The notes beneath the pieces are model-generated. The model had not been told where the DNA came from and did not search any database. It saw only the letters and a program-made list of their open reading frames with translations. From the NCBI GenBank assembly GCA_948474755.1, contig CAOLHI010001436.1, forward strand, positions 62,001-126,000: DNA of 64,000 nucleotides. Reading direction: 5' to 3'. Made by a program: the position numbers and the translations under genes. The stretch is from Ctenosaura bakeri. Its lineage: Eukaryota; Chordata; Lepidosauria; Squamata; Iguanidae. Below are positions 12,047 through 23,789 of this stretch, piece after piece; the stretch's first letter is position 1, and every line of letters starts with the position of its first letter.

Positions 12047-12104
12047 GAATGATTACTGATGAAAGTCAAGAAAGGGAATGATTACTGATGAAAGTCAAGA
12101 AAGA
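12047..12104. repeat. 27-bp tandem duplication inside BovB
   Basis: The unit GAATGATTACTGATGAAAGT plus CAAGAAA occurs twice back to back. It is a local duplication within the decayed LINE and adds to its frame damage. Confidence 0.8.
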
Positions 12105-12232
12105 AAGTGCAAAGGTAGGCTTACAGTTGAATAACAAACAAATAAAAATATTGACCACAGATGCTTTATATAATCTTAAAAGCAGACAATTATGACATTG
12201 AAATAGTTCAAGATTTTCCATACTGTGACTCA

Positions 12233-12716
12233 GGCCCTTTCTACACCAGGCAATTAGAACAGGGCAGTGCGTCCTCTCATGGGGGTCGTCTGCACCTTGG
12301 AGCAGACTAGGAACAGACTACTTACTGGAGATCCGCACCTCAGTCCGTTCCAAAATGACCCTAAGTGGTCCTCCAGCGTGTTTTCTAAAGACTGCAAAAA
12401 ACAGGTCTTTATTTTCCTGGAACACACCATTGCATTCCTGCTCCCTTGTGCAGATTCACAGGCTCACACCAATGCGGAGGGCAGGCTTTAGGCGTGGCAA
12501 GCTTCAGTGGTTGGTCGGGACCCACAACCAACCGGAAGCCACCATTTTGGAAGCTGGAGCAGTGCGGATCTACAGACCTTGCACTGCTCCGATTCGCCCT
12601 GGACCAAGGAGGAGCCCTGTGGAAGGGCTTCAGGGACAGTCCGCATTGCTTTGGATCCCAGAAGAAGCGGTATATAATGGCACAGAGCGATTCCCTCGCC
12701 TCGTACGGAAAGGGCC
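12233..12716. mobile_element. 484-bp Harbinger-like MITE inserted in BovB
   Basis: The left end GGCCCTTTCTACAC and right end (complement GGCCCTTTCCGTAC) form a terminal inverted repeat. TCA flanks it on both sides (12230-12232 and 12717-12719), a 3-bp duplication as expected for PIF/Harbinger. Removing it restores continuity between LINE sequence before 12230 and after 12717. The interior is more GC-rich than its surroundings, and its open frames (12267-12817) have no recognisable domain. Confidence 0.7.
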
Positions 12717-12785
12717 TCAGTCATTCATCAGAATGGAGACTGCAGTCAAGAAATCAGAAGAAGACTAGGACTTGGAAGGGCAGTT

Positions 12786-13025
12786 ATGAAGGAACTAAGC
12801 AAAATCGTCAAGTATAAAGCTATACCACTGAATACTAAAGTCAAGATTATCTATGCCATTGTATTTCCAATTTCCATGTATGGTTGTGAAAGCTGCACAG
12901 TGAGGAAAACTGACAGGAAGAAAATCAAATCATTTGAAATGTTGTGCTGGAGAAGATGCCATGGATGGATGGTATGGACTGCTAAGAAGACAAATAAATG
13001 TGTCCTAGAGCAAATCAACAGCTAG
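12786..13025 (+). pseudogene. RTE/BovB C-terminal fragment
   Basis: A 79-codon open stretch with the RTE C-terminal signature MYGCESCTVRKTDRKK followed by FEMLCWRRCHGWMVWTAKKT. In intact BovB proteins this segment follows the RT domain. Here it is cut off downstream by a Sauria SINE inserted within the same region, and upstream it is separated from the RT by the 484-bp MITE and by frame damage. Confidence 0.8.
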
Positions 13026-13217
13026 CAGGGTGTAGTGGTTTGAATGTTGGACTACGATCCTGGAGACTGGGGTTTGATTCCCAGCTCGGCCATAGGAACC
13101 CAGTGCGTGGCCTTGGGTATGTCACATCCTCTCAGCCTCAGAAAACCAAATGATAAGTTCACATTAAGGTCACAATAAGTCAGAAACGACTTGAAGAAAC
13201 AGAACAACAACAACAAC
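13019..13217 (+). mobile_element. Sauria-type tRNA SINE with 12-bp target duplications
   Basis: The head carries a pol III B box (GGTTTGATTCC, 13071-13081) and an A-box-like TGGTTTGAATGTTGG upstream. The body contains CCTTGGGTATGTCACA and the tail AGTCAGAAACGACTTGAAG, ending in (ACA)n. AGAGCAAATCAA flanks it at 13007-13018 and 13218-13229, a perfect 12-bp duplication. The 3' tail resembles BovB, the LINE that mobilises these SINEs, and this copy landed inside a BovB. Confidence 0.9.
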
Positions 13218-13378
13218 AGAGCAAATCAAGCCTGAACTCTCCCTAGAAGCCGAGATGACTAAATTGAGACTGTCATATTTTGGACACGCCATGAGAAGAC
13301 ATAATTCACTAGAACAGGCAATAATGCTTGGTAAGGCACAAGGCAGTAGGAGAAGAGAAAGATCTCACTGCAGGTGGA

Positions 13379-13956
13379 TGTGATAACTGAAGCCCCTGTC
13401 AGAGCTACTGATGACGAGCAACAGCTGTTGGTCCCTGCTGCTCTGGCTGGAGATGAGTCCTTCAGCTCAAGAGCTCCCCCTGCTGCCATGGACCAAGCAG
13501 GCACAGACATTCCTCTGCCTGCTCCTTTAGGGCAACAGGGATCTGATTCTGAAGAGGCTCTGGAGCCTGGTTCAATAAGCCCACAATCAAGGAGGAGACT
13601 CAAGAGGGCTGTGCAAAGGGAGGCTTTCTTGGCTAAGTTTAAGAAGTGGTGACTGGACACACCTGTGCCTGGGGCTATATAACTGCCTGCCTGGAAGCTT
13701 CCCTTTGCTTGTGGCAAACTTTTTACAAGCCCTCCTCTTGCCTGTACCTTGCTTCCAGCACTTGGTTCCTGATACCTTCAATTGATCTCTGGATGTTTGA
13801 CCCTTGGCTTTGGAACTCTGGCTACGGCTTTGCTTGGGGCTTTGGTAAATGAACTTCCTTGAGTAAGTGCTTGCTTTTCTCCTCCTGGCTGGACTTTGCT
13901 GGCTCTCTCAGTCTCTTCTCTGGCTGGGCTCAGCACCCAGGTCTCTGACCTTGACA
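13379..13956 (+). mobile_element. Solo LTR, 578 bp, inserted in BovB
   Basis: It begins TGTGATAACT and ends CCTTGACA, the canonical TG...CA of LTRs. GTGGA flanks it exactly at 13374-13378 and 13957-13961. A TATA-like GCTATATAAC lies near 13675. No second LTR, primer-binding site or gag/pol sequence is adjacent, so it is a solo LTR left by recombination. A 92-codon frame (13374-13652) starts in the flanking duplication and crosses the upstream half of the LTR; it has no recognisable domain. LTR superfamily (Gypsy or endogenous retrovirus) is not settled. Strand is inferred from the TATA-like box. Confidence 0.75.
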
Positions 13957-14097
13957 GTGGACATGCTCAGTCAAGGAAGCCACAGACCTAAGTCTGCAAA
14001 ACCTGAGCTTTCAATGACAGGGTGATGTGGAGGTATTTCATCCATACTAGAAGTTGACTTAATGGCAGTTAACAACAAGTCACTGGTGCAGCAAAGG

Positions 14098-14257
14098 CTG
14101 GTGGCTTCTATATAAGTTGGATGGTAAATCCCAGCTTTAAAGTTGTCAAAGGTGCTGAAACTTGTCCCCATTATAGATTCAGCACCTTGGATAGTACCTT
14201 TAAAACTATCCAAAGTCTAGAGTGGATTCTATGCTTCGCTAACATGAGAGTCACCAG
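14098..14257. mobile_element. Foldback MITE (GTGAATCCACT family)
   Basis: CTGGTGGCTT at the left is mirrored by GAGTCACCAG at the right. The interior ATTCAGCACCTTGGATAGT is shared with the element at 31370-31538 (ATTCAGCACCTTGAATAGT). It lies directly after the BovB 3' end. Confidence 0.6.
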
Positions 14258-16825
14258 TCTAGGGCTCACCCAGAAAAATGAAGAGAACTAGTTTAAGCAG
14301 AGTATGGATTTATTATAACTTTATTATATTTTTAGTTTTAAACAAGTGCTTATATGTAGGCTTATTAGAATCTTTCAGGGTGCCTGGACAGGTCCAATTT
14401 GTGTAGGAAGAGAGAATGGTTGCGTTCTAAATAAAAATCTGTGTCAGGACGGTGCCAGATTCTACCAAGTGTACTTGTAAATGTTACAACAGGTACCAAG
14501 ATCACAAAAAGTCGGAGGAAGCAAAAGGGATGAAGGAAGGAATGGGAGGTAGGGAGTTGAAATGATCAATAGGGAATGGGAAAACAATGAGCTGGAAGAA
14601 CCTGAGTGGGAAAGACAGGCTAACCAGTAGACAGAACTGGCAGAAAAGCCAACATGGCTGAACACATACTGACCTGAAATAACTAATCAAATATTTGCTA
14701 GTATAGAATTGTCTTGTACTTCCACCTTTATGTCAGAATGTAGTCACTTTCTAATGGATGTATAGAGTCCATGTGCAGTAATGACAGTTTGTCAATTATG
14801 ACCTGTCCAGGACCATTGTGAAATTTCAAATTCATTTGTAGAATGCCTTAGTATGCTTTTTTTTTTTTTAACCTCAGGACACACTCAAATGCAAAAAAAG
14901 GAGCTACATTGTGCCTTGAACTTGTCAACTTCTTCCACTGCTTTATGTAAAAACTTTTGAAAATAAGTCTAGACTATAGGAGTCTAGAAGAACAGAAGCA
15001 GATAGTTTCATATCTCTGCTCGGCATAGAAGTGGGGAGGGCTTCCTAATGGCCTGTGTGGCTTTTATGCTGGAAGCAAGGAAAAGACAGAACTCTCTATA
15101 TGTCTTTCACCAAGTCACTCTCTGGACTTCTATGCAGACATTCCATGCTGGTGCCCACATGCTATTCCTGCCTACCTGCCTGGCAGTTCCTTATGTCTTC
15201 CAGGTGAGTGCATAAATACAAATGTGCTTTAAGATTCCCTGCATGAATCTCAGACTCATTTCCCCTCACTCCTCTTTTCTTCTCCAGGAGAGGGGCAAGC
15301 AATCTAGAAGTCTTTGCTTTGGTTTCCAACTAACCACACCTTCTTATGTTCAGCAGTTAGTCTTAACTGTTGCTTATTGGAAAAAAGGCCATTTTCAAAC
15401 TACGGTTGTCAATTCTGGTTTGTTTCTATAAGCCACAGTAAATACTTACCACAGTTGTTGGCAAGGAAGTGTCATTCATTGAAGAGGGAGTCAAACCCAA
15501 ACTCAAGAGTCATGCATGTAATGGTAAATTATGGTATAGCATTACATGAAAACAGACTGGTGAGAAATTGTATGTTGCAGACTTTGCCTTTCAATATTTG
15601 AAGTTGAATGGCTAATTAGATACATAGATGCATATCTTTGAAAGACTTCATGAGATTTATTTACTTCCCACTGTTCATGCTTCCTTGGAAGAAATTTTCT
15701 ACAGTGGGTGTTTGTTTGGCTTTATCTCAAGAGTATGTCCTAGATGTGCATTTTAACAGAGAGAAAAATGAATTTCAAACTCATTTTGAAGACAGGCCCA
15801 CGGACAACTTAGAAAAATATAGGTCCACAGATTTACATGTTAACTAAATATTTAGCATAAGCGAGTATGTATAATTCATGTTTTTACCTACATATGAATC
15901 ACTCTGTGAACAATATGGTGAGGTATTCAGGCTTGTTCTCCAGGGCTTTAGTCATTCAATATATTTTTAAAAAATCTTATTTAGAATTCTACCTTTGTTA
16001 TACACACACAATTACACCCAAGGAAACAGTATGTGTATAGAATACTGAAAAGTTATTCCAGGGTATGAAAATTTATTCCAGGGTATAAAATAATCCATTG
16101 TTTAGAGCAAAAGGAAAAAAAATTACAATGTCTTAGACTAGTTATGAATTATTCATGTTTCAAGATTATTTTTACAATTTTCAGCAGGGTGGATAGGTGT
16201 TCTCTGTCCTTTTGGAATACAGAGCAGCTATCTTAAGCTTCAGCCTTTGAGGTAGCACACACTAGCCACTTTTTGGGTTTCCTCCCTGCTAATGTCAAAT
16301 AAAAGCCATCTTGGTCACTTCAGCTGCTTGTGAACTGCTAGTTTTACTGGATTACTTGGTCTAAATCCACCAAGAGGAAACACCAAATCAATGGAACTTA
16401 TATAACTCTTGACAGACCAGGTTCCTATGAACTGAATGTGCTGGAACTCATGGTTTGAAGAAATGTGCTCGTTTTTCCTGGGCAAAAGAAGGGATCAACA
16501 AATTATAGTTATCTATATTTATCTTCAAATAAATCTCATTGGACTCATTCAACTTTATATCTGTGAGTAGACATACATAAGACCATGCTGTGGGCTGTAT
16601 TTCTGTAGCTCCCTATCTGTCAGGAAGCCTCATTGAATTTAATGGCACTTTCCTCTGAACAGGCTATAGAATTGTTCTGTTAGAGTAACAGAGTAATCTT
16701 GCGTGTATATTCCTTGGAGTGAATCTCATTGAATTCAGCAGGACTTCTGAGTCAACATGTATAGGATAACACTGTTAAGTGTTTTAAAACTATCATCTTT
16801 TCACTTAGCTTTAAGACATCATTTG
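14258..16825. other. Intergenic, no feature supported
   Basis: About 2.6 kb without a recognisable gene or clear repeat. Contains a T run near 14860 and a short duplicated motif TTATTCCAGGGTAT (around 16050-16085). Small open frames (62-98 codons) show no domains. Confidence 0.4.
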
Positions 16826-17067
16826 GAGAGCCAGGTGGTGGAGGGTTTAAGCCTTGAACTATGTCTCTGGAGAACAGAGTTTGAATCCCTGTTCACCCAT
16901 GGAAACCAACTAGATGACTGACCTTGGCCAAGTCACATTCTCTCAGCCTCAGAGGGAAGCAAAGACACCCCCCCTCTACATAAATCTTGTCAAGAAAGCC
17001 CAATGATAGGTTTGTCTTAGGGTCACTTGAAGTTGGAAACAACTTGAAGGCACACAACAACAAGCCA
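16826..17067 (+). mobile_element. Sauria-type tRNA SINE
   Basis: B-box-like GAGTTTGAATCCC near 16878, body GACCTTGGCCAAGTCACATT, and tail TTGGAAACAACTTGAAGGCA ending in ACACAACAACAA. A 30-bp insertion with a C run interrupts the body near 16960-16990. Confidence 0.8.
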
Positions 17068-17389
17068 TTGTTTGTCTTTGATTCCCCAACTAGGGAAATA
17101 AGTAAGAAGGAACAGCTGTGCCAAGCCATATTAGAACGATACACACTCAGCAAGGCTAATGGTGAGGAACTGTGAGATTTGTAGGCCAAAACATCTGGTG
17201 GGCCAAGGTTTCCTCTGTTCTAGGTTCGGTCCAGACGATCAATAGTTAAATATGCACTTGACGAGTTTGCCTTTGCTATTATGCTCCTACCATAACTTCT
17301 GTACTAAAAAAGTATTGTATACCTATACTGGTGAAATCATTGAAGCTGTAACAAATTGCCAAATGGCAGATGGCATCTAAAATATATGA

Positions 17390-17546
17390 TAAGGGGACGA
17401 GAGTTCAATTCTCTGCTCAGCCACAGAAACCCACTGGGTGACCTTGAGCATGTCACACACTCTCAGCTGCTAGAAAACCCCATGATAGCTTATGGTTGCC
17501 ATAAGTCAGAAATGATTTGAAGGCACACAACAATAACAACAACAGG
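17390..17546 (+). mobile_element. Sauria-type tRNA SINE, 5' truncated
   Basis: Starts in the head just before GAGTTCAATTCTC. The body GGTGACCTTGAGCATGTCAC and tail CATAAGTCAGAAATGATTTG, plus ACACAACAATAACAACAACA, are clear. Confidence 0.8.
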
Positions 17547-18324
17547 GTAGAAGCATGGGGGATATTTTTAGAGCAGTACATTCTGTCCCATGTTCTGTGA
17601 CTTGATGAATATCTCACTGTTGCCTAAATGTAGCTCCATATGTTTTTCTCTCTTCACTTTATGGTTCCATTTTAGTTTTGACTCTCCCATAAAAAATAGC
17701 ATCATTGTTATGTTTCCCATCAGATGTGTGGGAAGGGGAGACACCAAAATTAATGTTCGCAGACAAGGATTACAAATACCCTATACTGTTGTTCATGAAG
17801 AACCGTGTATAGTTCATTGACTGTTAGTTGCTTCAAACAGTAACAAAACTTTCTTGAACTTCCCTCTGAGGCTATCCTAGCTGTTCAACTATCCTCGATT
17901 GTAACTCCTTTTCTCCTTGTTTCTTGTCTATGGGTGCTTCCTTCCCTTAAATGGAGACACACTTCCAAGATTGTACATGATCTTTTAGTTGCTAGCAAAA
18001 GCACAAGCAAAAACAGCAAAGAGAAAAGAAACTGAAATCACAGGAAGAATTAACTACTCAGTGGAAGAGTGGAAAAGAAATCCTACCATTTTTTTAGGCC
18101 AAGGTTCAGCAGGTGTTATGAGAGTAGGCTGGAGTGGCCTGTGTCTAGCAGCCAATTTTGCAGTACTGGTTGAATGGCAGATTTCATTTAAAACACTCAA
18201 GCCAAAACGATGACACCCTATGTACCTTCTGAATCAGGCACAGGGCTGTCAATATTTGAAACATTCTCCATAGTTGTTCCTTTGAACAGCAGTTTGATCT
18301 GCAGTTAGTTAACAGGTGATAATC
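17547..18324. other. Intergenic, nothing recognised
   Basis: No supported gene, RNA or repeat ends. Confidence 0.4.
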
Positions 18325-18369
18325 TTTATTTCTATGCCACAGAAACGTTTATTTCTATGCCACAGAAAC
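18325..18369. repeat. 22-bp tandem duplication
   Basis: TTTATTTCTATGCCACAGAA occurs twice in immediate succession just before a MITE end. Confidence 0.8.
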
Positions 18370-18371
18370 CC

Positions 18372-18463
18372 TTGTGGCCCCTCCCTAAACTGCAAACCCC
18401 AGGATTCCATAGGATGTTGAAAGTGGAATAATAACACTATAAGAGTCTAGTGCGGAAATGGCC
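18372..18463. mobile_element. Harbinger-like MITE, right end only
   Basis: Holds CCCCAGGATTCCATAGGATG, GTTGAAAGTGGAATAATAAC and the terminus AGTGCGGAAATGGCC. It is the mirror of the left-end fragment at 5830-5955; its left arm is missing. Confidence 0.65.
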
Positions 18464-18925
18464 AAGGTAAGTAATGGTAAGGTATGGAGGCAGACTGAGC
18501 TGGGACAAGTTTTAACAGATGTTAAATTCCGTATGTTCTCTACCTTATACTTAAGCATCACATTCTAACAGTGCCATGGAAAGACTACTAGAATGCTAAT
18601 GAATCCAGGGCAGTAACTTGGACTTTTAAAGAATGGTCTTTAAAACCACAAACTAAGGATTGTACTCCTATATTCCACGTGTAGCAAGTGTGGATTGCAG
18701 CTTGCACGTGGCCATCCTGAACTCCCTGTGCCACCCATTTTTCTCCCCAATAGCATTCCCCACAGAAACTGCAGTAGCCCTCTGAGGCCCTAATGAAATG
18801 CCCCCCACAACATAAACATTTAGAAGTTGACTGTCCCATTGAAGCTCCACTGAATTCCATTTGACTTACTTTTGAGTTGACGTGTCTAAGACTGGATCAG
18901 CACGACTCCCTAACTGCCCCCCTCC

Positions 18926-18957
18926 AAAAGAAGGAAGGAAGGAAGGATGGATGGATA
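18926..18957. repeat. (AAGG)n/(ATGG)n microsatellite
   Basis: A short GAAGGAAGGAAGGAAGG run grading into GGATGGATGGATA. Confidence 0.85.
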
Positions 18958-21900
18958 TATCATCAAAAAGACACAGATTTGCATAACATTTGCATGCAGT
19001 GATTTATGCAAGTAGATGCACATTTGGATTTTATGAGAAATAAATCACATAATAGTAAGAAGGCCTGTGGCATGGTGGATCTATGTGCCTATTTATCTGC
19101 TATACAGGTGTTGATGAGCAATTTCAGGCTTCCTATTGATGTTTATTTTAAAGTGGACTAGAACTGGACCCAAAGAAAGGATGGGTTCAAATAGAGCACT
19201 GTGCTCTAACAGTACTTCAAACAGAGGATTTTTTTATAAATTAGAACACATGGCTACTGTTCTCACCAAATAAGGGAAGCCATAGACTGAAAGTAAAATG
19301 AGATGTGTTTTACACAACACTTTAAGAACCAGAGATCCCATCATGCTCTCTTCTGTTCTAGGATTAGGTACTGTTATGTACAATATTAATCTTCTAGTAG
19401 CTATGCTCATTTAAGTGAGCCTTGTAAATCTAGTTACACAAAAGCCAGTCTTACTAGATGCTCTTATTCATCTAGTTAGAACAAATATATAATGTGTATA
19501 AAATTGCAGATTTACCTCATTTTATTCTGAAGGCAAGATCATTATGTTAAATGATTAAACAATAGTGACAGCACCTAGATTCTGCAGTTTGTAACGGTGT
19601 CGTTATGAAAGAGTTACAATAATGTCAACAGTTGTTTTCATCAAACCATCAACATGGGTTTTGGCCCTAGTTGTTAAGGAAGAAATTGAAGCTCAATATA
19701 TAGGCAAATATTCTGAAGGGGAAAATGTGCTATTTTTAGCTTCCCCCTATTATAAGCATCAGCACCTGTGCATTTTACAGTAACACACAGGGACAGGTGG
19801 TCTCTTGGAGCCATATGCACTGTGGAGGAAGCTGTGTTTATGTATAAAACATGACTTCATCTATTCTGTTGGAAAACAGGATGCTTCATGGTCAAAAGCA
19901 TTCAAGGATGATGGCATAAAAAGGGGAAAAATTATTCATTAGAACTAAACTCTAATAGCAATTTGCCTGGCAAAATAAAAGTCCCACTGAAATGGTGACC
20001 CTATTTAGAGATGGAATCCAATGCATCCTATAACGATAATCAAAAGTGACTAAGTAATGAGATGACCAAATTGTGGACCAATCTGTGAATGTTTTCTTTT
20101 GTGTTTTTAATCAGTCAAGAGCTGTCATGAGAAGATTTCCACTGCTTACATACCAACATAATGCGATAACTGCACATTTGATGGATTTTAGAATGGAAGT
20201 TTAAATTCTACCAGCATACAACATTTTTGCTTTCATTTTGACTAGCTATCTAGCTGGGGTTTATAATTTTTCAGTGTTAAAAACACATAATCCTTCTTCT
20301 ACCAAATATTGTACCTAATCCTCCACAAGACTCCACAAAACTAGGATTAGGTACTGTTACCCAGCTGTAAATGATTTTTGTAAGAAAAATTATTTGGTTG
20401 GCTTTGATGGGCTGAGAAATTAAGGAAGAAAATAATATCTATTTAGCTTCTCTTAATTTCCAAAAAAATAGCCTTTTGTAGATTGATGGATCAAATCTGT
20501 GCTTTAACAGACCAAAAAGTTGGATGGCATAGATTTTAATTGGAACAAAATGCACATTATGAACATTTTAAATGAAGCAAAATGTATTTTGTGATATACA
20601 ACATTAACATCAATGTAAATTTTTCTTCCAGAACCCTTCTACCATTTCTTCAATGGGCACAAAACTATATGTTCAGTGATTTTCTGTATGTTAATGCAAA
20701 CCAATTTTCTTTATATTTTCTTGCTTCTTGCCTTCCAAATGAACCATATGGTTACAAAAGTCTTTGTGTAATAATCATTAGTCTTTTTATGCACAACGAC
20801 AAAATCAAAATGTAAGCAATGTTAATTTCATGCTCTGAAGGAAATCAAATGACAGAATTCTCTCCTCCATTAATAATTACCTTCCTTTTTGCAAATGTTT
20901 GATTCCTAGTACTTTGAATTAAAATCTTTGTTAATTCTATGGAAGTTTCTGTTCTCCTTTCCAATGTGATATATTCCACATGTCTCATGTCTGAGGTTAC
21001 AGTATATCTTTTTAACATTGGGAACTAGGCTTATTTTCCACTTTTTTGTGCTAAATGAAAAGCAAATTAGCAAAATTAAAACAAGAGAAATACAACACTC
21101 ACAATAAAATCACATATCAACAGAAACCAAAACCAATGTAAACACAGAACAGCAGTCATGTGCAATTAAAAGTCTGCTGGAACAAAACATTCTTAGTTGC
21201 ATCCTCACTTGTGAGCAGAAATTGAATTTCTGGAGAGAATGTTCTTTAAATTGTACTAGTGACAATATGTATTGGTGGAGGAGCAGTGATTTATTTTGTT
21301 TTAATACATACCATTTGTATATTTTAAACAAGGCGATATTATACTGCCATAGACAGAATTTAAGAAGTATAATATGCTCTTTTTCTTTTCAAATAGTCAA
21401 CAACAAGCTATATAGGAATGAGAAACATGAATCTAGAGTTAGACTTATTTTTGTTGCAATTCCAAACCTGTAATTTCCAGTTATATCAATTTGACTTTTA
21501 TTTCCTACAGTTAAGTGTATTTGGGACTTTTAAAAATGGAGTTAAAACTGAACTGTGCAATATGTAAAAAAAGGTTTCAAAGCATTCTCAGAGCAAAATC
21601 TGATATCTGTTAGGTCAGCACATTAAAGTACATACTCACTACAAAGATAAATCATTGTGTGTAGTCTATTTAACTGGTATAGCTTTTTGCCTTCCATTAA
21701 CGTGGGTTGTAGACTTGTGAGGGTATTTAATCATCTCTGCTCTGTGGGGGTGCTAAGCCTCTCAACACTTCAAAATGTTGCAATATCTAGGACATTTTGT
21801 GCCAACATTTTTTGCGGAGGAGGTTAGGGCTACTATACCTTTAACAGCTGTATGCCAGGCAGAAATTCAGTCTATAACATTATGGATCAGGGTAGGCATT

Positions 21901-22439
21901 TTTTTTTTAAGTTGAAGGCTACCATAATGCTGTCTGTGGAATCCTGGGGTGGGGGGAGCACATTGGTTGATGGGGCAATGATATGTGGGGCAGGGACACC
22001 TGCATCTATCCTGTTTCATACTGCCAAACACTTGCCTGTGAGGATCTCTGGGAGGGACTAGTTTAAAGCCCCACCACAATATTCTTCATCTAGATCTCTG
22101 TCCCCTAACTCACTACCAGCCAGAACAGTGATCTGTTCTTCACTACTCAGCTGATGGCTGGCTGGCTAAGTAGCAAAGAAAAGGTGGTTTCATGGGCCAT
22201 ATGGAAGGTGGTCACATGTTTCATGTTGGCCACAATGTGCCCACTGTGCTATAAGCACTCAGCTGAGGCTTATGGGAATCAAAGAGGTTTCTTCTGACTC
22301 AAACCTCTTCTGAACAAATTTTGCCAAGGAAGCCCTATCACAAGATATGTACAGGATCACACTTTCCACTGCTGTTATTTTCCTGGCATTGTTACCCTGA
22401 CTTCTAGGGGTCCTGTGGGGGACACCTTGTTTTGCTCCA
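18958..22439. other. Long intergenic stretch, mostly unique
   Basis: About 3.5 kb with no recognisable coding exon. The part 19530-20260 is free of obvious repeats and rich in TAAT- and E-box-like words, so a regulatory element is possible but unproven. A 19-bp word recurs at 19359 and 20340 and is partly inverted at 20307. The 21895-22065 stretch may be a decayed DNA element but lacks clear ends. Confidence 0.4.
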
Positions 22440-22900
22440 AGTTATAAAGGTTGGGGAAATTAGTAGAGCACTGGCATTACCAAAATGAGGGTCAGGGTAA
22501 CCAAGAAGGATCTTTTACTCAACTTTATGGGGTCAGGCCAAGCAAAAAGCCAGACAAATGTACCAATTAAATCAATTTTATTAATTGAATATAGTATCAC
22601 TCACCAACGCCTTCACTCTCACACACAAGGCCTATTGAGAAGGAAAAGAGGTGAAAAATGGATAGGGGATGTAGCAAAGGGAATGTAGAGGCGGTGATAC
22701 TGTACCTATCCTGAAGTCTTCGGTCCACAAAGCGGGAAGAAGAATGGAGCTCAGCAAAGAGATGGCTGAAGGGATCACTCAACTAACTAGAGTGCCAGTC
22801 TGCTAGCGCGACGGGGAGTTCTCTGAAGAGACCCTCAAAAACTAGGACTACTTATAGGGCAGAACGTACCTCGAGGGCAGCCCTTTGCCGGGAAGAACAA
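22440..22900 (-). mobile_element. Candidate LTR-like fragment (tentative)
   Basis: Read on the - strand, CTATAAGTAG (complement of about 22849-22858) could be a TATA box, and AATAAA (complement near 22574) a polyadenylation signal about 280 bp downstream, the spacing expected in an LTR. No TG/CA ends with matching duplications were found, so this could also be ordinary intergenic DNA. Confidence 0.25.
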
Positions 22901-23567
22901 TGGCCAAAACGAAGGAAGGAATGGCATACAATGGCAAGTGGGTTGCAGTATTGTTTCAAGTAGGGTTGCAGTCAAGGTTTAGGATTTTTCCAGAGTCAAA
23001 GTTGCTCAACCTGGGGAAAACACGCCAATCCTCTCAAGTTGGCTATTCTTGGCTGAGGACCCTTTGTTTATGTGGATGTGTATAGCCTGAGGTCGTCTTG
23101 GGCTACATGACTGGGGATTTTCCTGGCCTGACCTAGTTTTGGTTGTTTGACCTCTTTGCCTATGTGCCCACCCGGGCAACCTCTCTGGCAATATCAAATT
23201 TATAGTCCCTGGGATAGAGTATGCCAGTGGGGTAACAGAATGGACATGCAATAATGGAAAAGTTCAACATATAGTTCCGCAGGTTACATTCTGTTTAGAA
23301 CAGTGGTTCTCAACCTTCCTAATGCTGCGATCCTTTAATACAGTTCCTCATGTTGTGGTGACCCCAACCATAAAATTATTTTCGTTGCTACTTCATAACT
23401 GTAATTTTGCTACTGTTATGAATTATAATGTAAATATCTGATATGCAGGATGTATTTTCATTATTACAAATTGAACATACTTAAAGCATAGTGATTAATC
23501 ACAAAAACAATATGTAATTATATATTGTGAAATATTTATAATTACATCTCGGGGGGACTACACAAGC

Positions 23568-23640
23568 TTCTTGTGTGTGCCTTCTACTTGTTCCTGACTT
23601 ATGTTGACCCTGAAGTGGGCCTACCATTGGGTAGGAGGAT
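23568..23640 (-). mobile_element. Sauria SINE 3' fragment inside the hAT
   Basis: TGTGTGCCTTCTACTTGTTC followed by CTGACTTATGTTGACCCTGA is the complement of the SINE tail (tracts seen at 17490-17530). The head is absent. Confidence 0.55.
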
Positions 23641-23789
23641 AGGTGAGTGGGCAAATGAGAAGAGGGCAAGTAACTGCAATGCAAAATTCAAGCAAGAAGT
23701 TTCCAAAAGTAGGCTGGAAAGAGAGAGATAAGACTACCCATCTCCTAGGAAAAGGAGGTCTCCCCCTTGTTCTGAAATAAACTCCTCTT

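Larger units (their letters stand above)
10090..14085 (+). mobile_element. RTE/BovB-type LINE, decayed, interrupted by three insertions
   Basis: Going 5' to 3', an endonuclease region reads in broken frames (for example AILGVSKI near 10425 and GNWNTKVGNRAE near 10727). RT-region remnants follow: WPTDWKCS near 11704, GIRQGYV near 11890, YDIEIVQDFPY near 12192. After an insertion the C-terminal part reads FPISMYGCESCTVRKTDRKK (12866-12925), the characteristic RTE tail motif. The 3' end is GACTTAATGGCAGTTAACAA near 14056-14075, as expected for BovB. The same family lies inverted at 33905-35680. Many stops and indels show it is long dead. The interruptions at 12233-12716, 13019-13217 and 13379-13956 are separate features. 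Confidence 0.8.

Noticed and set aside
12267..12817. Several overlapping frames of 74-137 codons
   Set aside because: They lie in the non-coding 484-bp MITE and run across its edge into the LINE; no domains.
13040..13085. Possible tRNA gene (A and B boxes)
   Set aside because: The boxes belong to the head of a Sauria SINE, followed by SINE body, tail and target duplication.
13374..13652. 92-codon frame as a host gene
   Set aside because: Starts in the LTR's flanking duplication and continues into the LTR; explained by the insertion.
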